NCBI GenBank assembly: GCA_903863315.1
Contig: CAIPBN010000157.1
Coordinates: forward strand, 1 to 7,826
DNA from: an uncultured Verrucomicrobiota bacterium
Lineage (GTDB): Bacteria > Verrucomicrobiota > Verrucomicrobiia > Limisphaerales > SXTU01
DNA length: 7,826 nucleotides
Direction: 5' to 3'
This document shows positions 5,661-7,826 of the stretch, one piece after another (within the stretch, counting starts at the first letter, position 1; the number at the start of each line of letters is the position of its first letter). The translations under genes were made by a program, and so were the position numbers. Under the pieces are notes generated by a model. The model was given only the letters and a program-made list of their open reading frames with translations, did not search any database and had not been told where the DNA came from.

Positions 5661-7175
5661 ATGATTATGAAAAAGACTGTTTGGTTGGCGGCCATGCTCG
5701 CCGTGGGTTTGAGCCTCTCTGTCAGGGCCGATGACGACGACGTGAATGTTGGGCAGTCAATTGATTTGGTCCGGCGCATTCCGGCCACCTCGGCGGCTCC
5801 CGCCCCCAAGGCCCAAGCCTCCCTGAACAGCAGCACCACCGACAGTCGCTCTGGCAATGTCCGGCTCACCAAGCAGATGCCGGCTGAGCTCACGCTCGGG
5901 CAGGAGTTCATGTATCAGTTGCGCGTCCAGGCCAACGAGAACGTCGCCGACGTCATCGTGCGCGACGTGGTGCCCGACGGCGCGACCTACGTCCGCAGCG
6001 AGCCCGCCGCCGAGGTCTCCGGCAAGAACCTGACTTGGAAGTTCAACGAGATGGACGCCGGCCAGGCCAAGGACATCCGCGTCTGGCTTCGCCCGGACCG
6101 CGAAGGCCGCATCGGTTCCTGCGCGACCGTGTTCGCCCTCTCCCGCGCCTGCGCCTTCGGCGTCGTCGGCAAGCCCGGCTTGGCCATCAAGAAGACCGGA
6201 CCAGAAACCGCCGTGCTGGGCCAGGACATCCCCTACACCATCACCGTCTCCAACCCCGGCAGCGCGGTGGCCAAGGCCGTCGTGGTCACGGATAATGTCC
6301 CCGATGGTTTGAGCCACGTCAGCGGCCAGAGCACCGTGACCTTCAACGTGGGTGACCTGCCTCCCGGCCAGTCCCGCACGCTCCCGATCGTCCTCAAGGG
6401 CACCAAGCGCGGCAAGCACTGCAACGGGGCAAGCGCCGTGGCAAGCAACGTCACCAAAGTCTCCGCTGAGGCTTGCACGACCATTCTGGTCCCGGGCATC
6501 AACCTCGTGAAGGAAGGCACCAAGGAGCAGTTCCTCGGCAAGTCGGCGGATTACACGCTGACCGTGAGCAACACCGGCGACACCAAGCTGACCAATGTGA
6601 CCATCACGGACACGGCCCCGGCGGCGACCCGCATCCTGAACGCCGCTGGCGCGACGGTGGTGGGCAACCAAGCCACCTGGCGCATCGCCGAGCTGGGCGC
6701 GGGCGAGAAGAAGTCGTTCACCCTGTCACTCACCTCGGCCACCGCCGGCAGCCACTGCAACCTGGCCAGCGTCGTAAGCACCGAAGGGCAGAGCGCGCGG
6801 GCAGAGGCCTGCACCCTCTGGCGCGGCGTCGGTGCCATCCTCGTTGAAGTGGTGGATGACCCGGATCCGATTCTGGTGGGCAGCACGACGACCTACACCA
6901 TTCGCGTCACGAACCAAGGTTCGGCGGACTTGGTGAACATCAACACCGCAGCGGTCTTCCCGGCGCAGATTGCCCCCGTGGCGACGGCGCAGGGCACGGT
7001 CACCGGACAGAACGTGAAGTTCCAGACGGTGCCCCGGCTGGGCTCGAAGCAGTCGGTTGAGTTCCGCCTGACGGCCCGCGGCGTGAGCGTGGGCGACACC
7101 CGCGTGAAGTTCACCTTCACCGAGGACAGCCTGACCTCCCCGATCGTGGAAGAAGAGAGCACTCGCGTGTTCTAA
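5661..7175 (+). CDS. OmcB-like DUF11-repeat envelope protein, paralog 2
   Basis: A 504-residue secreted paralog of the preceding gene. It has a signal peptide (cleavage likely after Ala23, VRA|D), an acidic start (DDDD, 24-27), a short segment GQSIDLVRR (31-39), an Ala/Ser-rich linker (41-65) without the Pro-rich run, and four DUF11 repeats at about 67-170, 172-276, 279-387 and 392-487. It matches the chlamydial OmcB domain plan as paralog 1 does, including VPDGLSHVSGQ, LGSKQSVEF and a terminal ESTRVF. In the fourth repeat, residues 394-426 differ from paralog 1 (412-444) at 3 of 33 positions. Six mature cysteines form three evenly spaced pairs (154/164, 254/272, 366/384). The start may be Met1 or Met3; neither has a ribosome binding site. 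Codon choice is strongly biased to C-ending codons, which may mean high expression. A strong terminator follows. The function is inferred to be structural. Confidence 0.88.
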   Translation: MIMKKTVWLAAMLAVGLSLSVRADDDDVNVGQSIDLVRRIPATSAAPAPKAQASLNSSTTDSRSGNVRLTKQMPAELTLGQEFMYQLRVQANENVADVIVRDVVPDGATYVRSEPAAEVSGKNLTWKFNEMDAGQAKDIRVWLRPDREGRIGSCATVFALSRACAFGVVGKPGLAIKKTGPETAVLGQDIPYTITVSNPGSAVAKAVVVTDNVPDGLSHVSGQSTVTFNVGDLPPGQSRTLPIVLKGTKRGKHCNGASAVASNVTKVSAEACTTILVPGINLVKEGTKEQFLGKSADYTLTVSNTGDTKLTNVTITDTAPAATRILNAAGATVVGNQATWRIAELGAGEKKSFTLSLTSATAGSHCNLASVVSTEGQSARAEACTLWRGVGAILVEVVDDPDPILVGSTTTYTIRVTNQGSADLVNINTAAVFPAQIAPVATAQGTVTGQNVKFQTVPRLGSKQSVEFRLTARGVSVGDTRVKFTFTEDSLTSPIVEEESTRVF

Positions 7176-7197
7176 CCTAACCACCACCGCTTACAGC

Positions 7198-7226
7198 AAA
7201 GGCCCGGCGTTTGACGCCGGGCCTTT
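7198..7226 (+). terminator. Strong intrinsic terminator after the OmcB-like pair
   Basis: Perfect 12-bp stem: AAAGGCCCGGCG (7198-7209) pairs with CGCCGGGCCTTT (7215-7226) around the 5-nt loop TTTGA, followed by TGCTTTG. It begins 22 nt after the stop codon of paralog 2 and isolates purC from the envelope genes. Confidence 0.88.
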
Positions 7227-7323
7227 TGCTTTGTGCAGGTCGGTGGGAATAAACGTGAGTGCACCGGCCCCGTTTTGGGAACGGCCTTGCGCTCTGCGGG
7301 CCACGCAGCATCATCGGCGCGCG

Positions 7324-7826
7324 ATGAATCACGAGCCGTTGCTCCAAATTGAAATTCCCGGCGTCCGAAAGCTCAAGAGCGGCAAGGTCCGCGAAGTTTT
7401 TGATCTGGGCGATTCCCTGCTCTTCATAGCCACGGACCGCATCTCCGCCTTCGACTGCGTCATGCCCAACGGCATTCCGCGCAAAGGGGAAGTGCTCACG
7501 CAAATCTCCCACTTCTGGTTCGATCAGACCGAGCGGATCGTGCCCAACCATCGCCTCACCCGGGCCAATGACGCGTTGCCCGCAGGGCTTCAGTCGAGCC
7601 AGATGGCGCGGCGCAGCATGGTGGTGAAAAAGGCCACGCCGCTGACCATCGAGTGCGTGGTGCGCGGTTATCTGGCGGGCTCAGGGTGGAAGGAATACCA
7701 GCGCAGCCAGACCGTCTGCGGCATCAAGCTCCCCGCCGGGCTGGTGGAATGCTCCGAACTGCCCGCACCCATTTTCACACCCGCGACCAAGGCGGAGACC
7801 GGTCATGACGAGAACATCTCGTTTGA
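7324..7826 (+). CDS. purC: Phosphoribosylaminoimidazole-succinocarboxamide synthase (3' end beyond window)
   Basis: The first 167 codons of SAICAR synthetase, a cytoplasmic enzyme of de novo purine synthesis that joins aspartate to CAIR using ATP. The frame starts at ATG 7324 and is open to the window edge; the roughly 300-residue length usual for this form means a little over half is present. Visible motifs are the N-terminal nucleotide-binding part SGKVREVFDLGD (19-30), ATDRISAFDCVMPNGIPRKG (36-55), the family signature around TIECVVRGYLAGSGWKEY (108-125), and the substrate-binding segment LPAPIFTPATKAETGHDE (146-163). The EYxxSxTVCG and FTPATKAETGHDE wording is typical of the longer purC type shared by yeast Ade1 and many bacteria. 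It has no visible ribosome binding site and follows the terminator of the OmcB-like genes by about 100 nt. Confidence 0.96.
   Translation, partial: MNHEPLLQIEIPGVRKLKSGKVREVFDLGDSLLFIATDRISAFDCVMPNGIPRKGEVLTQISHFWFDQTERIVPNHRLTRANDALPAGLQSSQMARRSMVVKKATPLTIECVVRGYLAGSGWKEYQRSQTVCGIKLPAGLVECSELPAPIFTPATKAETGHDENISF

Noticed and set aside
5757..6671. A 304-codon open frame on the minus strand opposite OmcB-like paralog 2
   Set aside because: It follows from the strong codon bias and repeats of the plus-strand gene; its Gly/Ala/His/Val-rich translation resembles no protein family.
7264..7287. Small hairpin upstream of purC (CCGTT-TTGGG-AACGG)
   Set aside because: Only 5 bp continuous and with no T-run; it resembles no known purine riboswitch, so there is no basis for a regulatory call.

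Overview
The window looks like a chromosomal piece of a GC-rich Gram-negative bacterium of the PVC superphylum, most likely Verrucomicrobiota. The reasons are: a Tat-exported Gfo/Idh/MocA oxidoreductase of the kind abundant in Verrucomicrobiota and Planctomycetes, an ExbB/ExbD module, weak or absent Shine-Dalgarno sequences before most genes, and two exported proteins that resemble the chlamydial outer-membrane-complex protein OmcB over their whole length. The assignment comes from protein resemblance read by eye, not from a search. No tRNA, rRNA, CRISPR array or insertion sequence is visible.

Layout. Positions 1-1540 (minus strand) hold a compact operon: exbB (821-1540), a small double-zinc-ribbon membrane protein (427-828, overlapping exbB by 8 nt) and exbD (411 to beyond the left edge). 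A candidate promoter and a strong inverted repeat lie just upstream (1551-1604). Positions 1643-2938 (minus) encode the Tat-exported oxidoreductase. Positions 3039-3623 (minus) encode a Cu/Zn superoxide dismutase lipoprotein that ends in a good intrinsic terminator (2987-3018). A divergent spacer of about 300 nt separates it from a plus-strand tandem pair of OmcB-like DUF11-repeat proteins (3926-5494 and 5661-7175), closed by a strong terminator (7198-7226). The 5' half of purC (7324-7826) runs off the right edge.

How the genes fit together. Most of the window encodes cell-envelope functions: a proton-driven ExbB/ExbD motor, two abundant-looking secreted envelope proteins, and two exported enzymes. 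The most notable content is the OmcB-like pair. The paralogs keep the chlamydial domain plan but are cysteine-poor. The cysteines that differ between them appear or vanish in paired positions, which suggests discrete disulfides inside the repeats rather than the dense cross-linking of chlamydial OmcB. Only purC belongs to central metabolism and seems unrelated.
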